64,000 bases of DNA from Tolumonas sp008015085 (GTDB lineage Bacteria > Pseudomonadota > Gammaproteobacteria > Enterobacterales > Aeromonadaceae), in the NCBI GenBank assembly GCA_029265125.1, contig JAJUJX010000005.1:124001-188000 (forward strand), read 5' to 3'. The notes below the pieces were generated by a model. It ran no database searches, had not been told where the DNA came from, and saw only the letters and a list, made by a program, of their open reading frames with translations. Made by a program: the position numbers and the translations under genes. The stretch's first letter is position 1. Each line of letters begins with the position of its first letter. Below are positions 44,440-52,601 of this stretch, one piece after another.

Positions 44440-45768
44440 TTAATGAAGTTCAGGCCAGTAGTCTTTGTTGGCAGCAATCAGATCATCCAGAATCGCTTTG
44501 GCCACCGTAGCACTTGGCACAGTCTTAGACAGTGTAATTGCCTGCCACAGCTTGGTATAAGATTTCTCAACCCACGCTTCAACCACCAGTTTTTCTACCG
44601 CAACCTGCTGATTCATCATTCCCAGCTGGAATTGTGGAATGGAACCGATCTGCACAGGTTCAGGACCAGTACTTCCCACCAGACATGGGATCTCAACCAT
44701 CGCTGTCGGATCAAAATTACTGATAGACCCCTGGTTTGGCACAATCATCAGCATGCGTTCTTTGGTGTTGTAGGCAATTGCACGCGCCAGATCCACGATG
44801 TAAGAGGCATGTTCATCAATATGCAAAGATGCACCAGCCGAAGAACCTTTATCTGCAATCTTGCGACACTCGCCAAATACATGCTTCTCACGACCATCCA
44901 TCACCTCATTCGCACGGGTGTACTCTTTATTAGAGTGTTCCACCACATAATCCGGGAAGAGGTAATACTTCAGATAGGTATTTGGTAATGTATTGGTATC
45001 TAATGCATACACATCTTTCGCCTTGGCAAAGGTATCATTCCAGCTTGGCTCTACATGCTGAGAATCAATGTCTTTATGCACCACATAGCCGTGTTTTGCG
45101 ACGTGTTCTTTCAGTTTAGGCATCAGATCGTTGCCCGCTTTATCACGGATATCGCTGTACCAGCCAAAGTGGTTCAAACCGTAATACTTCACGATCATCT
45201 CTTTGCGTGATTCCAGCCCCAGGATCTCTGCCATACGCACTTCAATACCCACAGGCATATCGCAGATGTTCAGGATCTTAGAGTTTGGACGCAGGCGACG
45301 TGTCGCTTCAGCCACAATTGCTGCCGGGTTGGAGTAATTCAGCATCCATGCATTCGGAGAATATTTTTCCATGTAGTCAACCAGCTCCAGCACACCGCCG
45401 ATAGAACGCATACCGTAAGCAATACCACCTGGGCCACAGGTTTCCTGACCTACTACACCATGTTTTAGCGGGATCTTTTCATCCAACTCACGCATTGGAT
45501 ATTTACCAACACGGATATGAGCCATCACGAAATCTACACCACTGAATGCTTCGCGAGGGTCAGTGGTATAAGAGAACTCCACTTCCGGCGCACGCTCTTT
45601 AATTAACACGGCACAAGCTTTACCGATGGTTTCCTGACGAGCTGCGTCATTATCATAAAATTTCAGTTCTTTAATCGGGAATTTATCCAGATTATCCAGC
45701 AGCATTAATACGATACCAGGAGTAAAAGTACTACCACCACCAGCAACCAATACAGAATACTTTTTCAT
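44440..45768 (-). CDS. aglB: 6-phospho-alpha-glucosidase (GH4)
   Basis: This 442-residue NAD- and metal-dependent glycosidase hydrolyses phosphorylated alpha-glucosides such as maltose-6-phosphate and the phosphorylated sucrose isomers. The amino-terminal Rossmann loop VLVAGGGSTFTPGI is near residue 6. NICDMPVGIE near 170 is the Cys-Asp-Met-Pro motif characteristic of alpha-specific GH4 enzymes, with the metal-binding cysteine, and GLNHFGW near 200 holds the metal-binding histidine. ATG 45768 has TTGGAG upstream and is preferred over an in-frame TTG at 45780. Length matches GlvA/AglB (440-442). It is the second gene of the operon, 75 bases after the permease gene. Confidence 0.92.
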   Translation of the reverse strand: MKKYSVLVAGGGSTFTPGIVLMLLDNLDKFPIKELKFYDNDAARQETIGKACAVLIKERAPEVEFSYTTDPREAFSGVDFVMAHIRVGKYPMRELDEKIPLKHGVVGQETCGPGGIAYGMRSIGGVLELVDYMEKYSPNAWMLNYSNPAAIVAEATRRLRPNSKILNICDMPVGIEVRMAEILGLESRKEMIVKYYGLNHFGWYSDIRDKAGNDLMPKLKEHVAKHGYVVHKDIDSQHVEPSWNDTFAKAKDVYALDTNTLPNTYLKYYLFPDYVVEHSNKEYTRANEVMDGREKHVFGECRKIADKGSSAGASLHIDEHASYIVDLARAIAYNTKERMLMIVPNQGSISNFDPTAMVEIPCLVGSTGPEPVQIGSIPQFQLGMMNQQVAVEKLVVEAWVEKSYTKLWQAITLSKTVPSATVAKAILDDLIAANKDYWPELH

Positions 45769-45843
45769 TTTAATCTCCAACTACGATTAATTATTTATCA
45801 ATCAACAATGACTATGAGCATTTAAAATTAACGACACATTTAA

Positions 45844-47430
45844 CTAAGCATTTATCTTCATCAGATTTTCCATACTGTCGCGCACTTGCGGCACAGATAA
45901 TCCGATAATAACCTGAATCGCATCTTTATTTCTGACGACGCCATGAGCACCAATTTGGCGGAAAGCAGCATCATTCATCACACGATGTTCATCTTTAACA
46001 CTGATACGCAGGCGGGTCGCACAATTATTAACTTCAGCAATATTCTCACTACCACCTAATGCTTCCAATAATTGCAGTGCCTGAGCTTCATACGGATTAT
46101 CATTATTCTCGGCAGTTGTACCCTGCTGACGATTTTTATAATCCGCTTTGGTGAACAATTTAATATCGTCTGACTCAATTTCACGGCCTGGTGTTTTCAC
46201 ATCAAAACGTACAATCAGATATTTAAAGGTGAAGAAATAAATGATGGTAAATACGCTGCCAATCATGATTTGCATGACAACATTCATGGCATGGTTATGG
46301 AACATCGGCAACCAGTTCTGCACCATGATTTCCAGCAGACCACCGCCCATGTTGCCGACAATCCCGTTCATATACATCACGGCAGCCATGGTTGCAGCCA
46401 ACACGGCGTGAATAGCAAACAGGAACGGTGCAACGAACAGGAAGGTAAACTCCAGCGGTTCAGTAATCCCGACCAGCACCGCAGTCAGCACAGCAGGGAT
46501 CAGCAGGCCAGCCACTTTCTTCTTGTTCTCTGGTTTCGCGGTCATATACATCGCACCGGCAATACCAATCGCGCCGAAAATCTTGGAGTTACCGTGCAAA
46601 GCGAAGCCACCTTGCGGGAACAGTTCAACCAGTGGTTGTGTCGAATTACTGAACTCGGCGATATGCTGGATCCAATAAGCCTGAATGCCACCTTCCACAA
46701 CTGCCGGGCCTAAAACAAACGGGCCATAGATAAAGTGATGAAGACCAGTCGGGATCAGAATACGTTCCAGGAATGTGTAGATCCAGACACCAAAAGCACC
46801 GGCATGACTCAGGAATTCCTGCAGTGAGGCAATACCACCCTGCACTTTTGGCCAAACCAGCGCAGTCAAAAAGGCCAGTGGCAGCATTACAATAAAACCG
46901 ATAATCGTAACGAATGCAGTACCCTGAAAAATACCCAGATAATCCGGCAATTTTTTATCAAAATAGCGATTATGGATATATGTCATGATTGCGGCGATAA
47001 AGATAGAACCAATAATACTGGTATCTAATGTCTTAATACCGGCAATATTAGTCAAACCACTAACACCACCAATGGGCTGATTAAAATTAACACCAAAATC
47101 AGTACCCCAGGTCGTTAATATTGCAGCGATAAAATAGTTAAAAGTTAAATAAGAAACTATTACTGCCAGACAAGCACGCGCATGCGCTGTTTTCGCCAGA
47201 CCAATTGGTAAACCTATGGCAAAAATAATTGGCATATTACGAAATACTGTCCAACTACCTTCCTGAATAATCATCCATAATTTAAACCAGACCGTATCAG
47301 AATTAGCGATTGAACCAACTAATTGAGGGTTGGTTAATAAAATAGAGATACCCGCTACTATCCCTGCGAAAGGGAATAACAATACGGGGGTAAACATGGC
47401 ACCGCCGAATCGTTGTAATAATTTTAACAT
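45844..47430 (-). CDS. aglA: Alpha-glucoside PTS permease, EIICB
   Basis: This 528-residue glucose-family PTS permease has an EIIC domain of about ten membrane segments (residues 1-405), with GITEPLEFTFLFVAPFLFA near 316 as the family signature, a linker, and an EIIB domain (about 445-528). The phosphorylated cysteine is in NNCATRLRIS. It imports and phosphorylates alpha-glucosides at the glucose C6, handing the product to AglB. There is no EIIA domain, so it must use the general EIIA-Glc. The order and products match Klebsiella aglA-aglB (sucrose isomers and maltose). The substrate range is not fixed by sequence. Confidence 0.88.
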   Translation of the reverse strand: MLKLLQRFGGAMFTPVLLFPFAGIVAGISILLTNPQLVGSIANSDTVWFKLWMIIQEGSWTVFRNMPIIFAIGLPIGLAKTAHARACLAVIVSYLTFNYFIAAILTTWGTDFGVNFNQPIGGVSGLTNIAGIKTLDTSIIGSIFIAAIMTYIHNRYFDKKLPDYLGIFQGTAFVTIIGFIVMLPLAFLTALVWPKVQGGIASLQEFLSHAGAFGVWIYTFLERILIPTGLHHFIYGPFVLGPAVVEGGIQAYWIQHIAEFSNSTQPLVELFPQGGFALHGNSKIFGAIGIAGAMYMTAKPENKKKVAGLLIPAVLTAVLVGITEPLEFTFLFVAPFLFAIHAVLAATMAAVMYMNGIVGNMGGGLLEIMVQNWLPMFHNHAMNVVMQIMIGSVFTIIYFFTFKYLIVRFDVKTPGREIESDDIKLFTKADYKNRQQGTTAENNDNPYEAQALQLLEALGGSENIAEVNNCATRLRISVKDEHRVMNDAAFRQIGAHGVVRNKDAIQVIIGLSVPQVRDSMENLMKINA

Positions 47431-47538
47431 TGTTGTCGCTCCTCAAGTTCCAGCATCAGTGACGTGGAATGTCATCTCCATCGACATATTTTATTTTTGT
47501 CTGAAATTTTCATTTCAGTTGTGATGTTGTGCAGTATC

Positions 47539-47581
47539 AATATAGAACCAATATCGAATTCAAAAAGTGACAAAGATCACA
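47539..47581 (-). promoter_or_regulatory. CRP-dependent promoter of the alpha-glucoside operon
   Basis: On the minus strand TATATT at 47544-47539 is a good -10, giving a start near 47532. AGTGA-N6-TCACA at 47566-47581 matches the CRP consensus in 9 of 10 defined positions, with its centre at 47573.5, or about -41.5 from the start, the classic class II position. No clear -35 is present, as expected for such promoters. Confidence 0.6.
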
Positions 47582-47583
47582 AA

Positions 47584-47621
47584 GGTATCTTATTGGTATC
47601 AATAAATGACAAATTGGTATC
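47584..47621. repeat. Three phased GGTATC direct repeats (putative GntR sites)
   Basis: GGTATC occurs at 47584, 47595 and 47616, spacing 11 and 21 bases, which places the copies on the same face of the helix. The last two are part of ATTGGTATC. Further copies are ACCAATAT (inverted) at 47547 and an ATTGGT-N9-ACCAAT inverted repeat at 47667-47687. The half-site is the same as in the operator at 42007. Confidence 0.6.
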
Positions 47622-47781
47622 TTTTGAAGACCACGAAAGAGAGGTGTATATGGAATTTAAAATCAAATTGGTATTAAAAACACCAATAATTAAAGACCTA
47701 TAAAGTTAAAAGCTAGAGAAGTGATAAAGGAATCATAGTAACGGGGGAAATAGCAGACGGTAAGCGCCGCCTGCTTCACGG

Positions 47782-49287
47782 TTAAATATCCGCCTCTTCA
47801 ATCAGAGTGGGCCAGCCCATGGCACTCTGCCGTTCAGCTTCCTGATGCAATTCAGACGCTCGCAGATAATGCTCATTCAGCCAGCCGACAGGCAACTGGA
47901 GAAGAAGTTGTTCTTCATTCGCTGTCAGTATAAATCTGGGAACAGAACCCTCGGTACGACGCATACACAGAATGATGGCAAATCGTAACAGCCGGGCCAA
48001 TCGTATAGCCTGTCGCAGCGACACTGCATTCTGCTTTTCAAGCACTTCCAGTTTAAATCCGTCGCGCTGATTAAAAACCAGTGCCGATAACAGCTGTTTC
48101 TGAGCTGGCGTAAACCCAGGCATATCAATATTATCAATGATATACGCAGCATGCTGCGGTGCTTTTTTGTATTCAATACAAAGACCGAGCTCATGCAACA
48201 TAGCTGCCCAACGTAACATCGGGCGGCCGTATTGTTCGCTCAGCTGCCATTCTTTCTGCACCTGCTGGAAAGCATGCAGCGCTGCATCGCGTACCCGTTC
48301 AGCCTGAATTCGATCCATTTGATATCGGGTGATCAGACTGTCGGCCGTGCGCTCACGCACATCACAGCTACGACGCTTACCAATCATCCCGTAGATCAGA
48401 CCTTCACGCAGCGCACCACCCGCCAGCGTCATATTCTGGATCTGCAAAGTCTCGAAAATCGCAATCAGGATCGCCAGTCCAGAAGGAAAAACACTCAGTC
48501 GCTCCGGCATCAACCCCTGCAACACCAGCATATCCAGATGATTACAGCTGATTGTCTGGGCTTTCAGCTCATACAACTTAGCCAGTGTAACGCGTTCACT
48601 GCGCCCCTGAGCGATCATGATCTCCTGCAACGCCTGCACGGTGCCGGAAGCGCCGACACAGCTTTCCCAGCCCAGCGCTTTATAATCCCCAGCCACTTTC
48701 TGCAGTACATCTTTGGCTGCATCGATCGCTGCTGAAAAATTTGCTTCATTCAGCAGGCCATCAGAGAAATAGCGTTTGATCCAGGTGACACAGCCCATGT
48801 GCAGGCTATTCAGTAGCTTAGCCTCATTACTTTCGCCAATTACCAGTTCGGTGCTGGCACCGCCAATATCAATGACCAGACGATTGCCTTCACCACTGGA
48901 AGTCCACGAAACACCCTGATAAATGGTTCTGGCTTCATCTTCACCGGTAATAATTTCGATTGGATGTCCGAGGATCAGCTCAGCCGTTCGCAGAAAGGAA
49001 TCCACGTTACGAGCCAGACGCAGTGTTGCCGTTCCAACAACGCGTACGTTTTCTTTTGGCACATCCTGTAGCTGCTCAGCAAACAAACGCAGACAATCCC
49101 AGCCTCGCGCCATCGCTTCGTGACTCAGATTGTGTTCCGTATCCAGTCCTGCAGCCAGACGCACTTTGCGTTTAACTTTGGCAACAGTACGGATGGCTCC
49201 GGCCACTTCCCGCACCATCAGCATATGAAAACTATTCGAGCCAAGATCAATGGCAGCATATAACGGTGATTGATCCACGAATGACAT
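47782..49287 (-). CDS. gppA: Guanosine pentaphosphate phosphohydrolase / exopolyphosphatase family
   Basis: This 501-residue Ppx/GppA protein hydrolyses pppGpp to ppGpp and can act on polyphosphate. The ASKHA phosphate loops AAIDLGSNSFHMLMV near residue 12 and DIGGASTELVIG near 145 are intact, with LAGGALREGLIYG near 300 and a carboxy-terminal HD-like helical half. The gene order gppA beside rhlB is that of E. coli, which favours GppA over Ppx. The start is uncertain: ATG 49287 has the AGG directly adjacent, whereas GTG 49278 has AGGA at an ideal distance. Confidence 0.88.
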   Translation of the reverse strand: MSFVDQSPLYAAIDLGSNSFHMLMVREVAGAIRTVAKVKRKVRLAAGLDTEHNLSHEAMARGWDCLRLFAEQLQDVPKENVRVVGTATLRLARNVDSFLRTAELILGHPIEIITGEDEARTIYQGVSWTSSGEGNRLVIDIGGASTELVIGESNEAKLLNSLHMGCVTWIKRYFSDGLLNEANFSAAIDAAKDVLQKVAGDYKALGWESCVGASGTVQALQEIMIAQGRSERVTLAKLYELKAQTISCNHLDMLVLQGLMPERLSVFPSGLAILIAIFETLQIQNMTLAGGALREGLIYGMIGKRRSCDVRERTADSLITRYQMDRIQAERVRDAALHAFQQVQKEWQLSEQYGRPMLRWAAMLHELGLCIEYKKAPQHAAYIIDNIDMPGFTPAQKQLLSALVFNQRDGFKLEVLEKQNAVSLRQAIRLARLLRFAIILCMRRTEGSVPRFILTANEEQLLLQLPVGWLNEHYLRASELHQEAERQSAMGWPTLIEEADI

Positions 49288-49294
49288 CCTGTCG

Positions 49295-50572
49295 TTAAGA
49301 TTTATGTACCGGGCGACGTCGGCCTGATGACTGACGATCACGCATATTACGGTTTACTGGCTGGCGATGGCGAATAACCCGTTTCGGCGCAACAACATCA
49401 TCCAGCAAGGATGCCGGATCATATTTACTAACCGGGATAGGGTGATGAATATATTCTTCGATCGCTGGCAGGTTGAATGCGTAATCTTCACAGGCAAAGC
49501 TGATCGAGTGACCACTACGTCCGGCACGGCCAGTACGGCCAATACGGTGCACATAATCTTCCGCATCATCCGGCAGATCGTAGTTAAACACATGAGTAAC
49601 ATCCGGGATATGCAGACCACGTGCAGCCACATCGGTTGCTACCAGAATATCCAGATGACCGGATGTAAAATCATCCAGAATTTTCAGACGTTTTTTCTGC
49701 GGAACATCACCGGTCAACAGGCCCACACGGTGGCCATCAGCCTGCAGCCAGGCATGGATATCTTCACAGCCGTGCTTGGTATTGGAGAAAACAATCGCTT
49801 TTTCCGGCCAGTCTTCTTCCATCAGCGTCAGCAACAGCAGCATCTTGTCTTCATTAGATGGATAAAACAGCTCTTCTTTGATGCGCTGCCCGGTCATCTG
49901 TTCCGGCTCAACCTGCACATGCTGCGGCTCATTCATGTGCTCATAAGCCAGCTCCTGCACGCGCAGAGACAGCGTCGCAGAGAAAATCATATTCAGACGC
50001 TGTACCGGTGGCGGCATGCGACGGAACAGATAGCGAATATCCTTGATGAAGCCGAGATCAAACATACGATCCGCTTCATCCAGTACCACCACCTGAATCG
50101 CTCCCAGATCAATCAACCCCTGTTTCAGGAAGTCAATGATACGCCCGGTAGTACCAATCAGTAGATCTACACCTGCTTCCAGCGCCGCCTGTTGTTTCTC
50201 ATAGCCTTCACCGCCATAAGCCAGCCCCATTTTGAATTGGCAGCTTTCCGCCATAGGAACGGCATCATTGTGGATCTGCACAGCCAGTTCACGCGTTGGA
50301 GCCATGATCAGCACTCGCGGCTGATTCTGACGGCGTTCTGCTGGTGCAGGGTGGGTCAGCAGATAGTTAAAAGCACCAGCCAGAAATGCAATTGTTTTGC
50401 CCGTACCGGTTTGTGCCTGACCTGCGATATTTTTTCCGGTCAGCAGTAATGGCAATGTTTCCGCCTGAATGGGCGTACAGTTATGAAAGCCTTTCGCTTC
50501 CAGTCCAGCCAGAACCTGCGGTTCTAAACCTAGTTCTGCGAATTTGATCTCGGTAAGATGTGTTTTGCTCAT
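49295..50572 (-). CDS. rhlB: ATP-dependent RNA helicase RhlB
   Basis: This 425-residue DEAD-box helicase is part of the RNA degradosome in relatives. The Q-motif FHNCTPIQAETLP is near residue 31, then Walker A AQTGTGKTIAF near 54, PTRELAVQ, DEAD in VVLDEADRMFDLG near 164, SAT near 196, and the second-domain motifs VFSNTKHGCEDI, DVAARGLHIPDV and HRIGRTGRAGRSG. A basic tail (about 395-425) matches RhlB. I use ATG 50572 (MSKTHLT), not an upstream TTG. It is followed by gppA and faces trxA across a 150-base region, as in E. coli. Confidence 0.94.
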   Translation of the reverse strand: MSKTHLTEIKFAELGLEPQVLAGLEAKGFHNCTPIQAETLPLLLTGKNIAGQAQTGTGKTIAFLAGAFNYLLTHPAPAERRQNQPRVLIMAPTRELAVQIHNDAVPMAESCQFKMGLAYGGEGYEKQQAALEAGVDLLIGTTGRIIDFLKQGLIDLGAIQVVVLDEADRMFDLGFIKDIRYLFRRMPPPVQRLNMIFSATLSLRVQELAYEHMNEPQHVQVEPEQMTGQRIKEELFYPSNEDKMLLLLTLMEEDWPEKAIVFSNTKHGCEDIHAWLQADGHRVGLLTGDVPQKKRLKILDDFTSGHLDILVATDVAARGLHIPDVTHVFNYDLPDDAEDYVHRIGRTGRAGRSGHSISFACEDYAFNLPAIEEYIHHPIPVSKYDPASLLDDVVAPKRVIRHRQPVNRNMRDRQSSGRRRPVHKS

Positions 50573-50607
50573 GGGCAATATGCTTATTGAATTAGACTTG
50601 CAATAAT

Positions 50608-50638
50608 AAACAGTATCCTTTAATTAAGGTAACTGTTT
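50608..50638. promoter_or_regulatory. Interrupted 31-bp palindrome between rhlB and trxA
   Basis: The arms AAACAGT and ACTGTTT flank inner CCTT and AAGG, with mismatches at the second and third positions between them, all symmetric about 50623. It lies 36 bases upstream of rhlB and 85 bases upstream of trxA. It may be a protein-binding site or a cold-sensitive RNA fold; I do not recognise it. Confidence 0.4.
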
Positions 50639-50722
50639 GGCTTTTATTTCTTGATCCCTTTTATTTGCATCTTCGTACCCCTATATTGTTTGAGTAAACG
50701 AATTGCAACAGCGGAGTAAAAA

Positions 50723-51049
50723 ATGAGTGACAAAATTGTACACGTGACCGATGCCAGCTTCGAGAGTGACGTACTGAACGCATCCGCCCCGGTTTTAGTT
50801 GATTTTTGGGCTGAATGGTGTGGTCCTTGCAAAATGATTGCCCCAATCCTGGACGAAGTCGCTGGTGAATATGCAGGCAAAGTAACTATTGCCAAGCTGA
50901 ACATTGATCAAAACTCCGGTACACCACCAAAATTCGGTATCCGCGGTATCCCTACTCTGCTGCTGTTCAAAAACGGCGCTGTGGCTGCCACTAAAGTGGG
51001 TGCACTGTCGAAAACTCAGCTGAAAGATTTTCTTGACGCCAATCTGTAA
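50723..51049 (+). CDS. trxA: Thioredoxin 1
   Basis: This 108-residue cytoplasmic disulfide reductase has the active site WCGPC at residues 33-37, in the context AEWCGPCKMIAPILDE, and the cis-proline in GIRGIPTLLLFKNG near 77. Length equals E. coli thioredoxin. GCGGAG precedes the start. It is followed by its own terminator, then rho, the standard order. Confidence 0.97.
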   Translation: MSDKIVHVTDASFESDVLNASAPVLVDFWAEWCGPCKMIAPILDEVAGEYAGKVTIAKLNIDQNSGTPPKFGIRGIPTLLLFKNGAVAATKVGALSKTQLKDFLDANL

Positions 51050-51063
51050 TCAGCAATCAACAT

Positions 51064-51090
51064 AGGGAAGCAACGGCTTCCCTTGTTTTT
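51064..51090 (+). terminator. trxA terminator
   Basis: AGGGAAGC pairs with GCTTCCCT around a 4-base loop, followed by TGTTTTT. It lies 15 bases after trxA. Confidence 0.9.
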
Positions 51091-51191
51091 ATCAGGGATG
51101 ACCGAAATTTACTCAATTATCTTATCAGATAACTGGACGACCTGATAATTTGGTGCTAACTTGGTTCAATGATGCTGATCATATCCGCTTG

Positions 51192-51266
51192 ATGCGCTCT
51201 CTCCAGCAGCTTTATCCAGCAATCCAACCCTTAATGTTATTTCCCTGTAACTACTCAATGTTATGA
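51192..51266 (+). CDS. rhoL: Possible rho leader peptide (RhoL-like)
   Basis: This is a 24-codon frame starting ATG-CGC-TCT (Met-Arg-Ser, as in E. coli RhoL) and ending in a TGA that overlaps the rho ATG (ATGA). Such overlap would couple translation of rho to the leader. No strong ribosome binding site precedes it. The position in the rho leader, rather than residue similarity, supports the call. Confidence 0.4.
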   Translation: MRSLQQLYPAIQPLMLFPCNYSML

Positions 51267-52528
51267 ATCTAACTGAATTAAAGAATACCGCAGTTTCCGA
51301 GCTGGTACATCTCGGTGAATCTATGGGCCTGGAAAACCTTGCCCGTTTACATAAAAAAGACATTATTTTTGCCATTCTGAAGGCTCACGCGAAGAGCGGG
51401 GAAGATATCTTTGGGGATGGTGTGCTGGAAATTCTGCAGGATGGTTTCGGTTTCCTGCGCTCAGCCGACAGTTCGTATCTGGCTGGCCCAGACGACATCT
51501 ATGTCTCTCCAAGTCAGGTGCGCCGTTTCAACCTGCGTACCGGCGATACCATCTCTGGTAAAATCCGGCCACCGAAAGAAGGCGAGCGTTATTTTGCTTT
51601 GCTGAAAGTGGATACCGTCAACTACGACCGTCCGGAAAATGCCCGTAACAAGATCCTGTTTGAAAACTTAACGCCGCTGCATCCGACCAAGCGCCTGCGT
51701 CTGGAACGTGGTAATGGTTCTACCGAAGATATCACTGCCCGTGTACTGGATCTGGCTTCTCCAATCGGTAAGGGTCAGCGTGGTCTGATTGTAGCGCCAC
51801 CAAAAGCCGGTAAAACTATTCTGCTGCAGAACATCGCGCAAAGTATCACCAGCAACCACCCAGAGTGTGAACTAATCGTTCTGCTGATCGACGAGCGTCC
51901 AGAAGAAGTAACCGAGATGCAGCGTCTGGTTAAAGGTGAAGTTGTTGCGTCAACCTTCGACGAACCAGCAACCCGTCACGTTCAGGTAGCTGAAATGGTT
52001 ATCGAAAAAGCCAAACGTCTGGTTGAACACAAAAAAGACGTGGTGATCCTGCTCGACTCCATCACCCGTCTGGCACGAGCATACAACACCGTGATCCCGT
52101 CATCCGGTAAAGTACTGACTGGTGGTGTCGATGCGAACGCGCTGCATCGTCCTAAGCGTTTCTTCGGTGCGGCTCGTAACGTAGAAGAAGGTGGTTCTCT
52201 GACCATCATCGCTACTGCGCTGATCGATACGGGCTCTAAGATGGATGAAGTTATCTACGAAGAGTTCAAAGGCACTGGTAACATGGAACTGCATCTGTCC
52301 CGTAAGATCGCAGAAAAACGAGTTTATCCTGCTATTGATATCACTCGTTCCGGTACTCGTCGCGAAGAGCTGCTGACTGCTCAGGATGAACTGCAGAAGA
52401 TGTGGATCCTGCGTAAGATCGTGCACCCAATGGGTGAAATCGATGCGATGGAATTCCTGATCGATAAACTGGCTCTGACTAAGACCAACGATGAATTCTT
52501 TGATGCGATGAAGCGTCAGCAGAAATAA
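51263..52528 (+). CDS. rho: Transcription termination factor Rho
   Basis: This 421-residue hexameric RNA-dependent ATPase terminates transcription. The amino-terminal helix bundle (about residues 1-47) is followed by the cold-shock-like primary RNA site with EILQDGFGFLRS near 56 and PDDIYVSPSQVRRFNLRTGD near 80. Walker A (PPKAGKTILLQN) is near 179, Walker B (KKDVVILLDSITRLARA) near 260, and the Q- and R-loop region TGGVDANAL follows near 286. Two residues longer than E. coli Rho (419). It has a 210-base leader, where Rho autoregulation acts in E. coli. Confidence 0.97.
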   Translation: MNLTELKNTAVSELVHLGESMGLENLARLHKKDIIFAILKAHAKSGEDIFGDGVLEILQDGFGFLRSADSSYLAGPDDIYVSPSQVRRFNLRTGDTISGKIRPPKEGERYFALLKVDTVNYDRPENARNKILFENLTPLHPTKRLRLERGNGSTEDITARVLDLASPIGKGQRGLIVAPPKAGKTILLQNIAQSITSNHPECELIVLLIDERPEEVTEMQRLVKGEVVASTFDEPATRHVQVAEMVIEKAKRLVEHKKDVVILLDSITRLARAYNTVIPSSGKVLTGGVDANALHRPKRFFGAARNVEEGGSLTIIATALIDTGSKMDEVIYEEFKGTGNMELHLSRKIAEKRVYPAIDITRSGTRREELLTAQDELQKMWILRKIVHPMGEIDAMEFLIDKLALTKTNDEFFDAMKRQQK

Positions 52529-52549
52529 TCGGGTTCAGATACCGAATGC

Positions 52550-52583
52550 AGAAGGGACAGCAATGCTGTCCCTTCTTGTTTTT
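52550..52583 (+). terminator. rho terminator
   Basis: AGAAGGGACAGC pairs with GCTGTCCCTTCT around a very short loop, followed by TGTTTTTA; it lies 21 bases after rho, convergent with the triphosphatase gene. Confidence 0.88.
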
Positions 52584-52601
52584 ACTCATTCCTGAATTTT
52601 G

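Larger units (their letters stand above)
47431..47781. other. Promoter region of the alpha-glucoside operon
   Basis: This is an AT-rich 351-base region with no credible gene; a frame at 47464-47703 is not convincing. It holds a -10, a CRP site and several copies of the GntR half-site ATTGGTA, described separately. Confidence 0.5.

Noticed and set aside
47464..47703. Plus-strand frame in the alpha-glucoside promoter region
   Set aside because: It covers the CRP site and operator repeats and its translation has no protein-like pattern.
49367..50164. Long antisense frame (265 codons) over rhlB
   Set aside because: It is a shadow of the rhlB coding pattern.
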